The notes under the pieces: generated by a model
The model's input: the letters and a program-made list of their open reading frames with translations, nothing else
Database searches by the model: none
What the model was told of the DNA's origin: nothing
Origin: Ailurus styani
Lineage: Eukaryota > Chordata > Mammalia > Carnivora > Ailuridae
NCBI GenBank assembly: GCA_002007465.1
Contig: LNAC01000165.1
Location: forward strand, 356,674-420,673
Reading direction: 5' to 3'
DNA length: 64,000 nt
Made by a program: the position numbers and the translations under genes
In this document: positions 35,343-47,590 of the stretch, piece after piece
Numbering within the stretch: position 1 is the first letter of the stretch
Layout of the letters: the number at the start of each line of letters is the position of its first letter

Positions 35343-35553
35343 CTTTTGTTTTGTTTTGTTTTTAAGATTTTATTTACTTATTTGACATAAAGATGAGAGA
35401 TCACAAGTAGTCTGAGAGGCAGGCAGAAAGAGAGAGGAGGAAGCAGGTTCCCCGCTGAGCAGGGACCCTGATGCGGGCCTTGATCCCAGGACCTGGAGAT
35501 CATGACCTGAGCTGAAGGCAGAGGCTTTAACCCACGGAGCCACCCAGGCGCCC
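35343..35553 (-). mobile_element. CAN SINE, young, minus strand
   Basis: Antisense CAN SINE with a TTTTG-rich head. A perfect 14-bp target-site duplication (TTATGCTTTCTTTG) lies at 35329-35342 and 35554-35567. Confidence 0.97.
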
Positions 35554-35567
35554 TTATGCTTTCTTTG

Positions 35568-36060
35568 AGTATAGCTTTTGTTGTGCTCCTTAATTTCTGG
35601 TTAACATTTTCTTTTTCATTTTCTTTTGATTTTTTCTTTTATCTAAATGTAATCTAGAAATATGATTTTTAATTTCTAAGAAAATAAATTTTTTAATCTA
35701 ACATGCTTGATTAGAACATTTCCTCTTTAAGATAGTTTAAGGTTTCATTTATGTTCAATTATATATTTGAATTTTATAAATGTTTCATGGACATTCAAAA
35801 TTGTTTATTTTTTATTTCTATTGAATTGATGGTTATTCAGTTCGTTGGTGTCTTTATTTTTCAATCTTATTTTTATCTCAGATTTATACGAAAAGCAGTC
35901 CTAAATAGTACCCTGATGATAGATATGGAAGTAGGTCAAAGATTGCTGATTACTAGTCTTTTTTCATTGTATTCCTGATAACTGTCTTGTTATCAACTTT
36001 TCTTCTTTAGAGAGTATACTTGTTGGCGAAGCTTCTGAATTCTTTCATATTCATAAAAAA
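35568..36060 (-). mobile_element. possible L1 remnant, minus strand
   Basis: T-rich sequence with 'tttcttttgattttttctttt' and 'ctaaatgtaatctagaaatatg' resembling antisense L1 ORF2. It is probably the continuation of the L1 to its left. The match is weak. Confidence 0.35.
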
Positions 36061-36149
36061 TTATCTAGTTGTATGAAGGTCTTATTTCTTTTTCTTTTTC
36101 TCTGTGTTTAGAACCAGATATTTGTGTTTATAACGTATTATGCGTCATT

Positions 36150-36178
36150 GTGCTCACTTTGGCAGCACGTATACTAAC
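36150..36178 (+). pseudogene. RNU6 (pseudogene fragment): U6 snRNA 5' fragment (truncated pseudogene)
   Basis: The 28-29 bases GTGCTCACTTTGGCAGCACG followed by TATACTAA correspond to the U6 snRNA 5' stem-loop (gtgctcgcttcggcagcacatatactaa) with three substitutions. After position 36178 the match stops, so about three quarters of the 107-nt RNA is missing. Similarity this long to an abundant retrotransposed RNA is unlikely to be chance. No U6 promoter elements (PSE, TATA) are evident upstream, so it is not functional. Confidence 0.65.
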
Positions 36179-36396
36179 ATATTGTGCCTCTGCCCTGCTG
36201 CTTGAATTTCTGGATCTACGATCAGCATGTATTCTCCCATTAGAACCATGTCTCAGAATGCAAGTTATGACTGTCCTGCCCACTTTCTTTTACTGTGATC
36301 CACTTTCCTTTGGTTATTGTCAATTGTCCAAATTTCATACATTTCTTGGGTATGTGCCTTTGGGGCATAGGCGATAATTGCATTTCTGTTAAAACG
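36179..36396. other. sequence 3' of the U6 stub
   Basis: If the stub came from a U6 chimera, this would be the fused partner. I do not recognise it and see no poly-A end before the SINE at 36409. Confidence 0.4.
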
Positions 36397-36408
36397 GCTG
36401 TGTTTCCT

Positions 36409-36611
36409 GGGGCCCCTAGAAGGTTCAGTGAACTGAGTGTATGACTCTTGGTTTCAGCTCAGGTCTTGATCTCAGGGGTCATGAGATGGAGCCCCACGTC
36501 AGGCTCTGTGCTGAGGGGGGAGAGTCTGCTTGAAGATTCTCTCCCTCTGCCTCTCCCCCCACTTACATGCGTGCATTCTCTCTCTCAAATAAATAAATCT
36601 TAAAAAAAAAA
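36409..36611 (+). mobile_element. CAN SINE, older subtype
   Basis: Plus-strand CAN SINE of the 'gactcttggtttcagctcaggt...agagtctgcttgaagattctctccctctgcc' type. A perfect 12-bp target-site duplication (GCTGTGTTTCCT) lies at 36397-36408 and 36612-36623. Confidence 0.96.
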
Positions 36612-36623
36612 GCTGTGTTTCCT

Positions 36624-37103
36624 TAAAATATCTAATTTCTCATAATATTTTGAGATTGTTCAGATCTTCGAGTGATCCCCATTTGCTTTTCCTATAGAAT
36701 CTCTATAGGTAGCTTTAAGGGTGTACCGCTCAATAGTTTCCTGGCTCACAGCTCCTGGGGAAGCTTTCCAAATTGTTCTCTGAGATCTTGCCTCTCTCAC
36801 TCTGTTAGATTTGATTGTGTTTCCATCCTTTTCAATCTGGTTAATGTTAAAATACTTCTTTCTCTTCAAACACTCTCTTCATCAGTTAGACCCAGGTTCA
36901 TTCTTTTATTTCATTTTTTTCTTTGATAACTGTCTAGCCTGTCCTCTGAAATGTCAACATTCCGTCTAAGGAAAATGCTTTTCTTTCCACTTATTCAACA
37001 TCATTTTTGTTCAGCCCTTCCTTGGCTTCCTCAGTAAATATGCTTCTCAACAACAGTGTGTTCTAGGCCAAGGCATTTTAAATTGTCTCTTAGTCTCGGA
37101 GTT
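36624..37103. other. unannotated DNA
   Basis: No feature recognised. It may belong to the same old L1 matter as 35568-36060, but no diagnostic block is seen. Confidence 0.45.
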
Positions 37104-37115
37104 TGCAATCATTTC

Positions 37116-37298
37116 TATTTTTTTAAAGATTGTATTTATTCATTTGAGAGAGAGACAGAACGAGGATAAGCAGGGGGAGAGGAAGAGGGAGAGGGAGAAG
37201 CAGACTCCCTGCTGAGCTGGGAGTCTGACCACATGGGCTTAATCCCAGGACATGGAGCTGAAGGCAGACAGTTAACCATCTGAGCTACCTAGGCACCC
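37116..37298 (-). mobile_element. CAN SINE, older subtype, minus strand
   Basis: Antisense CAN SINE (tttgagagagagacagaacg ... ctgagctacctaggcaccc). A perfect 12-bp target-site duplication (TGCAATCATTTC) lies at 37104-37115 and 37299-37310. It lacks a short piece of the B-box region (ccaggacatggagctgaagg). Confidence 0.95.
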
Positions 37299-37310
37299 TG
37301 CAATCATTTC

Positions 37311-38789
37311 ATTTGTGGCTTATTTTTCTTCATTCATGAGACACTGGTTCCCTTTTAGTTTTTTTAGTTAGTTTGTTTTTTAACTATTATTCATATTCTT
37401 CTGTGTGTGGACACAATAAATCTCTGAAATGCAAAATCAATTTCTTGGTCATTTTGGTAATTAATCACGGCCTCTTAAGGCCATGGGTTTGGAGAATACT
37501 TTTTAGAAACTTGTGAAAAGGCTGCATGAAGCCGATTGGTTAGTTTTTCCATAATTTTCTTTTTAACTACTGTATTTCAAAACAAAATACATAAACGCAA
37601 TCTGGAGCAGCATATTTAGTACTATTTACTTATGCCTGGTGTGAGACCTACTTCAGTAGGACTCTGTGTTCTGTGAGTAACTTAGTTGCTTCTGTACTTC
37701 AGATACCCAGCCTGTAGATCTGACTGAGAAATGAAATAAAACAATTTGATCTACTCATAAGTACCTAAAGAGCTTGTGCACACTAAATCTAAAGTTCCAC
37801 CTACTTTAAGGTTAGCCTTTATTGGAGCAAAGGACGTTCTCTTTCCTATAATATAATCCCTGTCCCATTGGCATGCTTTAAGCCATAGTTGTGTTAGTAT
37901 AAGTCAGGTCAAGTTTAGCCACAGAGAACCGCACAGACCATAATTAGTAAGCCCCACATTCCCTTGATAAAAAATCCAACCACATACTGATAATAAAAGC
38001 CAAGAAAAAACACTGAGGTCAAAACCCAGGTGGATTAGGGTTCCTAGGGTTTCAAACCCTTTCCAACCATTTTTCTATCTTTGCATGCATCACCTACATT
38101 CTGGCTCAGAATTTATTATTCTGTATTTTTAGTTCTTTAACTGGTAAGTTAGGGCTGGAGAGAACCAATCAATAACATTCGTTTTTGCCTCCTGTGTTTG
38201 CAAAAATAAACTGAAAAGCACATACAGGAATTCAAACAGATAATAGGAAAAATATCTGCTTTTATATTGATAATGATGGATTAGAGGATGTTGCTTGATC
38301 TACCACCAGACTTTGGCTATCTCATATGTTCTCCTCACCTGTGAATTGAACTTATCTATTCATAACTTGGGGTCTTAAAAAACAGAACCTTCCTTGTACA
38401 GTTCCTAACACATAGGAGGAAAAATATGTGTCCTAAAGATTCTGCAGTCTGAAACAGAGAAAGAAGCTGAACTATTTATCTCAGTTCTTCTTCCCATTAT
38501 CAAGGTTAGGGAGTCTCTCCTCTGGGAAAGTGTAAGCAAGGGGACAGACAGAACCCTCCTGAGAAGAGCTCCCACTTCACGATGGAAATATGAGGAGTGG
38601 GGAGGCAGGCAAATGCCCCTCTATGATCTTTACAGCTGATGAAGTATTTGTATTAGGATTAGTTTGGATTTTTGGGCTGGGAAACAGGATTGTGACATGG
38701 AAGCTAAGCTTTAACAGAGGAGTAAAGTGTACTAGATTTTGGGAGCTAGAAAGGTATTTTAGACACAGAAACAGCATAAATAAGGAGGA
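37311..38789. other. unannotated AT-rich DNA
   Basis: No gene or clear repeat recognised. Confidence 0.55.
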
Positions 38790-38945
38790 GAGTCGTAAAA
38801 TTGCAGCATGTGTTTAGGCAGTAGGGAGGAGTCCAGTGTAGTTAGAACATTGAAGAAAGTGGCTAGGAAGGAGGGTGAAGAGTCCTGATGGACTAGGTTT
38901 TAAAGTGCATTTCATTTGGTACTTAAAACTTTGAAATTTGTCCTG
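38790..38945 (-). mobile_element. possible L2 fragment, minus strand
   Basis: 'ggctaggaaggagggtgaagagtcctgatggactaggttttaaagtgcat' is faintly like antisense L2 ('ggccttgtaggcca...'). Weak. Confidence 0.3.
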
Positions 38946-39952
38946 TAGAGACACATTTAAAGTACACAAATTATTTTGAAATTTATATGGAACTCAGCAG
39001 ATAAACAGGGTCTGTGTGAAGAATTGTGAACAAGTCTATGCCTTCAGTTTTTTTTTTAATGCTTTCAGTTTTAATAGAATTAAGAAACAAAACTCAGAGT
39101 AAGTGGGGGACAGGGGTTAAACACTTTAATTAGTATCATATGCAATTGGAGGAACTTTGCAAACCCAGAGAAAAGTCAGACTAATGAGACTCAAACATCT
39201 TGGCATCTTTGAATTGTTGAGATTCCAACCTACTATCCTCCACTTACCTCATATTTAATCAATTACCCAGGCTCTCAATTTTTTTTTTAAAATAATCCCA
39301 AAGCCCATGATTAACTTTTCTATCCCTCAACTTTCTTCGCCTTTCCCAGGCCCTCATTACCTCATACCTTGATGATTTTTGTCTGCACCAATCTTTTGGT
39401 AATCTTAATGTCTTCATATAATTTTGGCTGTATATTATTTTTAGGTGTTAAATTCATAGTGTGATTTCTCCTTCTTTGTACGGATCTGGATGAGCGTTTA
39501 TATACACATGACATGGAGCATTGGCTTTATTCCAGTGTGTGCATGGATTAAGGACACAGGCAGGACTTCTGACTCTCTTGTAGATTGAATTTATCCTTCT
39601 TGTCACAAGTGAGAGGCTGAATTGGAAGCCCAATGCCTGATGTATCTGAAGAAACAAAACCAAGAAGAAGCAAAGGAAGAACATAGACTTTTCCTCTAAC
39701 TTCTAAGCCAAAGAGATTCCCACTGGCAATATTACCCAATGACAGATTCATACCAAACTGATTTCTTTTTTTCTTTCCAAGGGGAGGAACAGCTTATGAA
39801 ACATTTCTAGTGACACCAACTCTCCCCTTCCTAGAGATTGGAATACATTTTTCTTAACCTTTGGTTGGGGAAAGAATGTGGGTAAGTGGGGGTAGGATCT
39901 TCCACCATGTTATTCATCTCATGTATTATTTTGTAGTGTTTTAGGCCATGTG
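38946..39952. other. unannotated DNA
   Basis: No feature recognised. Confidence 0.55.
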
Positions 39953-42839
39953 CCTTTTTTTATTGGATAAAGTTGACATGTAACATTGCATAAAGTTAAG
40001 GTGTACATCAAGTTATTTTGATACATTTATATACTGGATTATGGTTGCCATTTGTAATTTTATCACCATCATGCTTATAGTATTATATTAATGTCTCTGT
40101 TCAATATACTGTACATTAAATTTCTATGGCTATTTGGTACTCATTACAGATTTGTACCCTTATAAGACCCTCGGTCTTATTCCCCCGGCTTCCAGTCCCC
40201 AGTAACCACTGTTTACTCTAAGTTTTTTACTTTATTTTATTTTTTTACAGGTTTGAATGATTTTAGATTCCACATGTAAGTGATACCATATGGTACTTGT
40301 CTTTCTCTGCCTGACTTATCTTGTTTAGCATAATATGCTCAAGGTCCATCCATGTTGTCACAGATGGCAGAATATCCTTTTTTTCCCATGGCTGAATAAT
40401 ATTCTATTGTGTACCCATGTCACATCTTTTTTATCCATTCATTCATTGGCGGATGTTTGGGTTGTTTCCATACCTTGGTTATTATGAATAGTACTGTGAT
40501 AAACATGAGGGTGCATATACCTTATTGAACTCCTGTTATTTCCTGTGGGTGTATTTCCAGAATGGAATTGCTAGATCTTATAGTAAATTTATTTTTAATT
40601 TTTTCGAGGAACCTCCTTATTGTTTTCCATAATGGTTGGACTAATTTACATTCCCACCAACAGTATATAAAGTATCCCTTTTCACTACATCCTTGCCGGC
40701 ACCCATTGTCTCTTGCCAGATAATAGCCATTTTAATAGCTGTGAAATGATATTTCATTGTGGTTTTATTGTGGTTTTATTTGTGTTTCTGTGATGATTAG
40801 TGTTTTTGAGAATCATTTCATGTGCCTGTTGGCCATTTTAATGTCCTCTTTGGAAAAACATCTTCTGTCCATTTTTTAGTCTGATTTTGTTTGTTATTAA
40901 GTTGTATAAATTCTTCATATATTCTAGATTTTAACTCCTTATCTGATAGATGGCCTGCAAGAATTTTCTCCCATTCTTAAGATGTCTTTTTATTTTGTTA
41001 ATTGTTCCTTTTGTTCTGCAGAATCTTTTGAGTTTGATGTGGTCCCATTTCTTAATTTTTGTTTTTGTTTTTTGTGCTGTAGGTGTCATGTCCAAAAAAA
41101 TAACTGCCAAGACCAATATCGATAAACTTTTCCCTTATGTTTTCTTCTAGAAGTATTATAGTATCAGATCCTATGTTTAAGTCGTTGATCTAATTTGAGT
41201 TATATTTTGTGAGAGGTGTGAGATAAGGGTCCAATTTCATTGTTCTACATGTGTTTGTTGAAGAGACTATATTTTGTTGAAAGGTTGGATGTTCTTGGCT
41301 CCCTCATCAAACACTACTTAGCCATATATGCTGGGACTTAATTCTAGGCTCTTTATTCTGTTCCACTGGTTTATGTATCTATTTCTGTGCCAGTATGATA
41401 TTATTTTTATTATTTTTACAATGGCTTTATGGTATAGTTTGAAATCAGAAAGTGTGATACCTCCAGCTTTGCTCTTTTTCCTGAGAATGACTTTTGACCA
41501 TTCAGGGTTTTTTGTTCCATATCAATTTTAGGATTGTTTCTTCTTTTTCTGTGAGGAATGCCTTTGGTATTTTGATGAGGATTGTGTTGAATCTGTAAAT
41601 GGCTTTGGTAATATGGCCATTTTAACAATATTAATTCTCCTGATCCACAAACATGGTATTTCTTTCCATTTGTTGGTGTCTTGTACTTGAGCAAAGTCTT
41701 GTAGTTTTCATTGTACAAATCTGTTACACCCTTGGTTAAATTTCTCCCTAGTATTTTATTGTTTTTGATGTTATAAATGAGGTAATTTTTTTCTTTTTCC
41801 AATGCTTCATCATTAGTGTAAAGGAAAGCCACTGATTTCTACAAGTCGATTTTATAAATCTGCCACTGTACTGAAACTGTTGATTAATTATAATAGTTTT
41901 TTTGATTGACTATTTGGGATTTTCCATATATAAGATCTCATCAGCAAATAGTGACAGTTTTACTTTTTTCTTCCCAATTTGGATACATTTTATTTCTTTG
42001 TCTTGCCTAATTGCTCTAGCTAGCACTGCCAGTACTGTGCTAAATAGGAGTGGTGAGAGTGGGCAACCTTGTCTTGTTCCTGATCTTAAAGGAAACACTT
42101 TCAATTTTTCACCAGTGAGTATAATATTAGCTATGGGTTTGTCACATGTGGCCTTTATTATGTTGAAATAAGTTTTCTGCTCCCCATCTGTTAAAGGTTT
42201 TTACCATGAAAGGATGTTGTATTTTGTCAAATGCATGCTATATGTCTATTGCGATGATCATGTGATTTTTATCTTTCATTCTATTGATGTGATGAATTAA
42301 TTACATTTACTAATTTCCATATGTTGAATCATCCTTGCATCTCAGGAATAAATCCCACTTGGTCACGGTATATAATCCTTTTAATGTATTCTGGAATTCA
42401 ATTTACTAACATTTTGTTGAGAATTTTTACATTGATATTTATCAGGGATGTTGGTCTATAGTTTTTTTTTGTGGTATCCTTATCTGATTTTGGTATCAAT
42501 TTAAATCTGGCTTCAAAGAGTGAGTTTGAAAGTGTTCTTTCTTCCTCGATATTTTGGAAAAGTTTGAGAAGGATTTATATTAATTCTTCTTTAAATGTTC
42601 GGTAGAATTTACGTGAAGCTATCTGGTCCTGGGGTTTTCTGTCCTGGGAATTTTTTGATTATTGACTTGATCTCTTGACTATTGGTCTATTCAGATTTTT
42701 CTATTTCTTTCTGATTAAGCCTTGGTAGGTTGTATATTTCTAGAAATATGTCCATTTCTTCTAGGTCATATAATTTTTGGTATATAATTGTTGATAGTGT
42801 CTCTTTTGACCTATGTATTTGTGTAGTATCAGTTGTAGC

Positions 42840-42878
42840 ATCTCCTCTTTCATTTCTAAGTTTGGTTGAGTCCTCCTC

Positions 42879-42913
<35 letters not shown>

Positions 42914-43145
42914 TTTGGTTAGTCTGTCTTAACTTCTGTCAATGCCGTTTATCATTTCAAAGAAATCTCTCTTGGTTTTATTGATCCTTTCCATTGTTNA
43001 TCTCCTCTTTCATTTCTAAGTTTGGTTGAGTCCTCCTCCTCTCTCTCTCTCTCTCTCCGCTTTGGTAAGTCTGTCTTAACTTTTGTCAATGCCGTTTATC
43101 ATTTCAAAGAAATCTCTCTTGGTTTTATTGATCCTTTCCATTGTT
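42840..43145. repeat. near-identical duplication abutting a single N (probable assembly artefact)
   Basis: Copy A (42840-42998) and copy B (43000-43145) begin ATCTCCTCTTTCATTTC and end GATCCTTTCCATTGTT. They differ mainly in TC-run length and about four bases. They are separated by one N at 42999. L1 has this segment only once, so the pattern fits two overlapping contig ends joined without merging. Confidence 0.85.
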
Positions 43146-44032
43146 TTTCTGGCCTCTATTTCATTTATTTCTGCTCTGATTTGGTATTTTCTTTTCTCTG
43201 TTAAATTAAGGCTTAATTTCCCTCTTTTTCTAGTTTTTTGAGGTTTAAAGTCAGGTTGTTTCAGGCCTTTCTAATTCATTGATATATGAATTTATTACTA
43301 AAAACTTTTCTCTCAGAACTGCTTTTGTTACATCCCACAAATTTTGATATGTTGTATTTTCATTTTTATTTGTTTTAATCTTTTATTTTTCTTTTGATTT
43401 CTTCTTTAACCCACTGGTTATTTAGAAGTGTTGTTTAGTTTCCACATATTTGTAGATCTATTCACTTTCCTCTTGTATGATTTCAGTCTTTCTAAATTTG
43501 CTAAGATTTGTTTTGTGACCTGCTATATGAACTGATTTAGAGAATATTCCACGTGCTCTTGAGAATAATGTGTATTCTGCTGCTGTTGAATGGAATGTTT
43601 TATATATATCTGTTAAGTCCATTTGTCCTAAATTGTGATTTAATCCCAATATTTTTGTTGTTGTTGTTGATTTTCTGTCGGGACAATCTATCCATTGCTG
43701 GTAGTGGGGTGCTGAAGTCTCCTACTATTATTGTATTTTTGTCTATTTCTCCCATAAGATATATTAGTATTTGCTTAATATATTTCGATGCTCAGGTGTT
43801 GGGATCATATATGTGTATTATTGTTTTATCTTCTTAATGTATGAACACCTTTATCATATTATTTACCTCTTATAGCTTATATTATATCTCTTATTACCAT
43901 TTTTAGCTTGAAGTCTATTTTGTCTGAAGGATGACTATACCCACTTTCTTTCGGTGACCCTTTGCTTGGAGTATTATTTTCCTACTTTTTCACTTTGAGC
44001 CTATGTGTGTCTTGAGCTGAAATGAATATCTT

Positions 44033-44230
44033 TTTTTTTATTAAAGATTTTATTTATTTATTTGACAGAAAGAGCAAGATTACAAGTAGGCAGAGAGGCA
44101 GGCAGAGAGAGAGAGGAGGAAGCAGGCTCCTTGCTGAGCAGGGAGCCCAATGCAGGCCTTGATCCCAGGACCCTGAGATCATGACCTGAGCTGAAGGCAG
44201 AGGCTTTAACCACTGAGCCACCCAGGAACC
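44033..44230 (-). mobile_element. CAN SINE, young, minus strand, inside L1
   Basis: Antisense CAN SINE. A perfect 16-bp target-site duplication (CTGAAATGAATATCTT) lies at 44017-44032 and 44231-44246. The host L1 sequence reads through on both sides. Confidence 0.97.
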
Positions 44231-44714
44231 CTGAAATGAATATCTTAAAAGCAGCATATGGTCTTGTTTTTTAATCCATCCAGCCACTCTGTGCCTTTTG
44301 ACAAGTTCAATCCATTTACATTTAAGGGTGATTATTCTATAAGGACTCACCATATAATTTTATCTTTTGTTTTCTGCGTGTTTTGCATTTCCATTGTTTC
44401 TTTTTCCTTGTGTTTCTATCTACCTTTTTAAGTTGGTGGTTTTCCATGATGATTTGCTCAGTTTCCCCTTTTCTAATTTTCATGTCTCTGTTCTAGATTT
44501 TTGTTTTATGGCTACCATGAGGTGTGTATAAAATGTCTCATAGATAAAATAGTCTTCTTTATGCTAATAATTACTTATATTTAGTTGTCTATACAGGTTC
44601 TGTCATTTCCCACTTCCCTTTTATGTTTTTGCTGTCACAAATTATCCCTCTAAATGAAATACCATAAGAAGGCATGCAACTTTTATTTCTACTTCGGAAT
44701 CTCTCTGAGACCAG

Positions 44715-44750
44715 AGCCTGTGTGTATGTGTGTGTATGTAGATATGTGTA

Positions 44751-44784
<34 letters not shown>

Positions 44785-44805
44785 CACATATATATGTATA
44801 TTTTT
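44715..44805. repeat. compound (TG)n(TA)n microsatellite
   Basis: TGTG/TATG runs, then TG, then TA about ten units, then CACATATATATG. Likely hypervariable. Confidence 0.95.
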
Positions 44806-46730
44806 ATATCATCAATGAATATTCTGAAATATTTACATTTAGTCAGAATTATGCAAAATGGATGTCATGTGAGAAAGGTTCTCTACTACTCAAGATCTAG
44901 GTGAGATTGGCTTGAACTCAATAATTCCATGTCTTTGCAAGACTTATGTCAGTTCTCAGGGCTTTATATTTTCAAAGTCTTGTTTGACTGCTGGTCTTCT
45001 GCTTCCACATATGCTCTCTTGGTTAATTCAGAGGTAACCCTCAGAATAGTTGTTGGTTTATACTCAAAGCATTTGTGAATTCAGTAGTGTTGACTGGTGA
45101 GCTGAAAATTAGAGAGATGTGTCCCTTGATGCAAAGCTCATTCAAAAACTCATTCATCCATATTATGCATTCATGTTATTCAAAATCCTTTGCAGTTACT
45201 CCTCACTGGGGTTTTCTGTATCAGTCCTAGGCTCATGCATTTTTTCCCCATTTTTCTGTGAGTCCTTCTTTTTACTTTTATTTCCCACACCCTTATTTCC
45301 ACATTTCCCTAGAAATTCTAAATAATTCAATCTCTATTATGCTAAGAAATCTAGCTTTCTCTAGCTCTTTCTCCCAAACACACATGAACAAATCCACTAA
45401 GATGCTTAATAAAGGACTGCTCAAGAAGGGTTCATCCTCCTTAGAAACTATTTATGATACAAATAGCAGGGTTTTGTTTTGTTTTCCTGTTAGACTCAGA
45501 GTAATATCCTTTTATTTCTACGTTGATATTTTCTTACTTGAATAATAAAGCAATTAATATTAAAACTGTATTAAGAAATCTCAGTGTTCATATCATATCA
45601 GGCTTCCTAAAATAAAGAACAAAAATAAGAAAAATTTTGCAGAATTTTATTTAGGGACCTAGAATTTAAATGTTTGTCTCTATTGATAGTACTTATAAAA
45701 AGCAAACAAAACCTCCCAAACTTTTCTGATGTCAGTCAGTCACATGTCTTTCTTGGATACAGATACATTTTGAATACATAAAGACAATGCTAGGGACAAA
45801 GAAGTCTTTAACAAAAAATATCAACTGTAAACTCTATGAAGTTTGGATTAAACATAATGAATTTTATCTCTCTACAAACAGGAGAAGGTGAGAAGTATGC
45901 CCAAAACTACTGAGGCAGGGTGAGTGCTGGGAATAGTAAATCTGTGCTGGCTGTTCCTTTTCTTGATATGGGGAACCTGCTCCCTTCAGGTGACAGGTAC
46001 CAGCAGTGACAGGCAGGGGCATAGCCTTTTCTGGTTGTTACTACATTAAAATAGATCTGAGGCATTATGATTCTTTCCCCCCCCATATTTGTATATATTA
46101 ACATTTCTATGCTATAAGTTCTTGGAATAAATCACAATACTATCTTTGCATGGCTGCTACAGGATACATTACTATATTTTAAATACTATATTAATCATTT
46201 CATAAGTTTAGTGACACCAGAAGTTCTGCATTTCAAATAAGATACTTCGGTTACTCTACGTAAACATGATTAATCATTTCATTGTTAATGGTATAATGTC
46301 AAATATTAAAAAAAAGTTATTCTAAATGGCATGTATTCAAGCATAGCAAAGACTTGGAGACTCATTTCAAACTATAATTACTTACAATAGAATAGGATAA
46401 TAATCAATCTCATTGAGATAAGTCATTGAGGATTTACTATAGAATGATGACTAAACTCCCAAATCTTGAATATGTGCTAAGAATCATGTAGTAGTTTAAA
46501 AAGGGGGCCTAGCACAGTAAAAAAAAAAAAAGGCTGACATCTCATATGAGGTACCATTAGATAATTCCTCTGAAGAGCCAAAGGTAAAGTTTCATTGGTA
46601 ATCAAAATTAAATTAAAAACTGCTACTGAATTCCGATGTTCAGATAGTAGTACATTGTCTAACTAAATGAACTATCATGTTCCCATCTGATGCCTGAGAA
46701 GTGCAGTGTATTCTCCAAATCATCTTTGCA
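44806..46730. other. unannotated AT-rich DNA
   Basis: No gene or clear repeat recognised in these 1.9 kb. Confidence 0.55.
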
Positions 46731-46815
46731 TGCCCTATAGGACTTGAACAAGGGTAGAACTCAATAAATGTGTTAACAACAACAAAAAAATAAATAAAAT
46801 AAATGTGTTAACTGA
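46731..46815 (+). repeat. L2-like end with 15-bp duplication around an A-rich insert
   Basis: 'ctataggacttgaacaagggtagaactcaataaatgtgttaac' resembles an L2 3' terminus. AATAAATGTGTTAAC occurs at about 46764-46778 and again at 46799-46813, separated by 'aacaacaaaaaaataaataaa'. That is the pattern of a target-site duplication around a tail-only insertion. Confidence 0.5.
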
Positions 46816-47136
46816 ATGTAACATAATGCTGATGCAATTTTGCTGTGGGATCCTTGAGAAGAAAGAAGAGTGAATTCTGGTACAGCAGCTTACAGTGTCA
46901 TTTTATATCTTAAGGCTGGAGATGATCTCAGCTCTACTTGCAAGCTCCTCAACCACCCTGCCAGGTGAGCTCCCAGCCTTTCCTTGAACACTTCCAGTAA
47001 TTGGTGAACTTGTCTCTTCCTGAGGCAGTCCATTCCTTTCAGACAGCTCCAAGTGAGAATCTCTTTCCCTTTGTCCTGACAGTATTCTGACCCTGACACT
47101 CAGATTTATTATTAACTCAGCTAAGGTTACTAAGCT
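46816..47136. other. unannotated DNA
   Basis: No feature recognised. Confidence 0.5.
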
Positions 47137-47153
47137 AAAAATATTCTTGTTTT

Positions 47154-47338
47154 GGGCACCTGGGTGGCCCACTGGGTTAAAGCCTCTGCCTTTGGCTCAG
47201 GTCATGATCTCAGGATCCTGGGATCAAGGCCCGCATCGGGCTCCCTGCTCAGCAGGGAGCCTGCTTCCTCTTCTCTCTCTGCCTGCCTCTCTGCCTACTT
47301 GTGATCTCTCTCTCTCTGTCAAATAAATAAATAATCTT
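47154..47338 (+). mobile_element. CAN SINE, very young
   Basis: Plus-strand CAN SINE near consensus (gggcacctgggtggcccact...; 3' body ctgcctgcctctctgcctac). A perfect 17-bp target-site duplication (AAAAATATTCTTGTTTT) lies at 47137-47153 and 47339-47355. Confidence 0.98.
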
Positions 47339-47479
47339 AAAAATATTCTTGTTTTAATCAGTCTAAAGCCTAGAGCTATTCACATTCCACCTGACTTTGC
47401 TGGGATTTTCTGCAGCTACTTGCTTTTAAATTGTTGTTTCTTTCATGGACTCAGTTCCGGAAAAGACCTAGAGACCAAC

Positions 47480-47590
47480 TAGTTCACCTTACTTGATTTT
47501 CAGAGGATCAGACTGAGACTCAAGAGAGGAAGGGGATTGCTGAAGATCACACAGCTTTCGAGGCCTCAATTGCTGTCATCAAGTGCACTG
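47480..47590 (-). mobile_element. MIR SINE, minus strand
   Basis: 'tttcagaggatcagactgagactcaagagaggaaggggattgctgaagatcacacagct' follows the antisense MIR (gaggaaactgaggctcagagaggttaag...aaggtcacacagct). Confidence 0.7.

Larger units (their letters stand above)
39953..44665 (-). mobile_element. 5'-truncated L1 LINE with decayed ORF2, minus strand
   Basis: A 4.7-kb L1 whose 3' end lies at the left (poly-T near 39953, then 3' UTR). Read on the minus strand, ORF2 reverse-transcriptase matter is clear at 42104-41910: [14 protein letters not shown], then A-R-A-I-R-Q, then [10 protein letters not shown]. The catalytic F-A-D-D of L1 is here F-A-D-E, and the frame is broken. The 41832-41416 ORF carries the next block ([19 protein letters not shown]). 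The left part resembles primate/carnivore L1MA-PB age elements. ORF1 and the 5' UTR are absent. It contains a CAN SINE (44033-44230), a TC run, and a suspected assembly duplication with an N at 42999. Confidence 0.9.

Noticed and set aside
41416..42104. Functional reverse transcriptase gene
   Set aside because: L1 ORF2 fragment with broken frame and altered catalytic FADD (FADE); the element is 5'-truncated.
45880..45900. Six-base micro-exon between 'ctacaaacag' and GTGAGA
   Set aside because: Too short to support from sequence alone; such matches are frequent.
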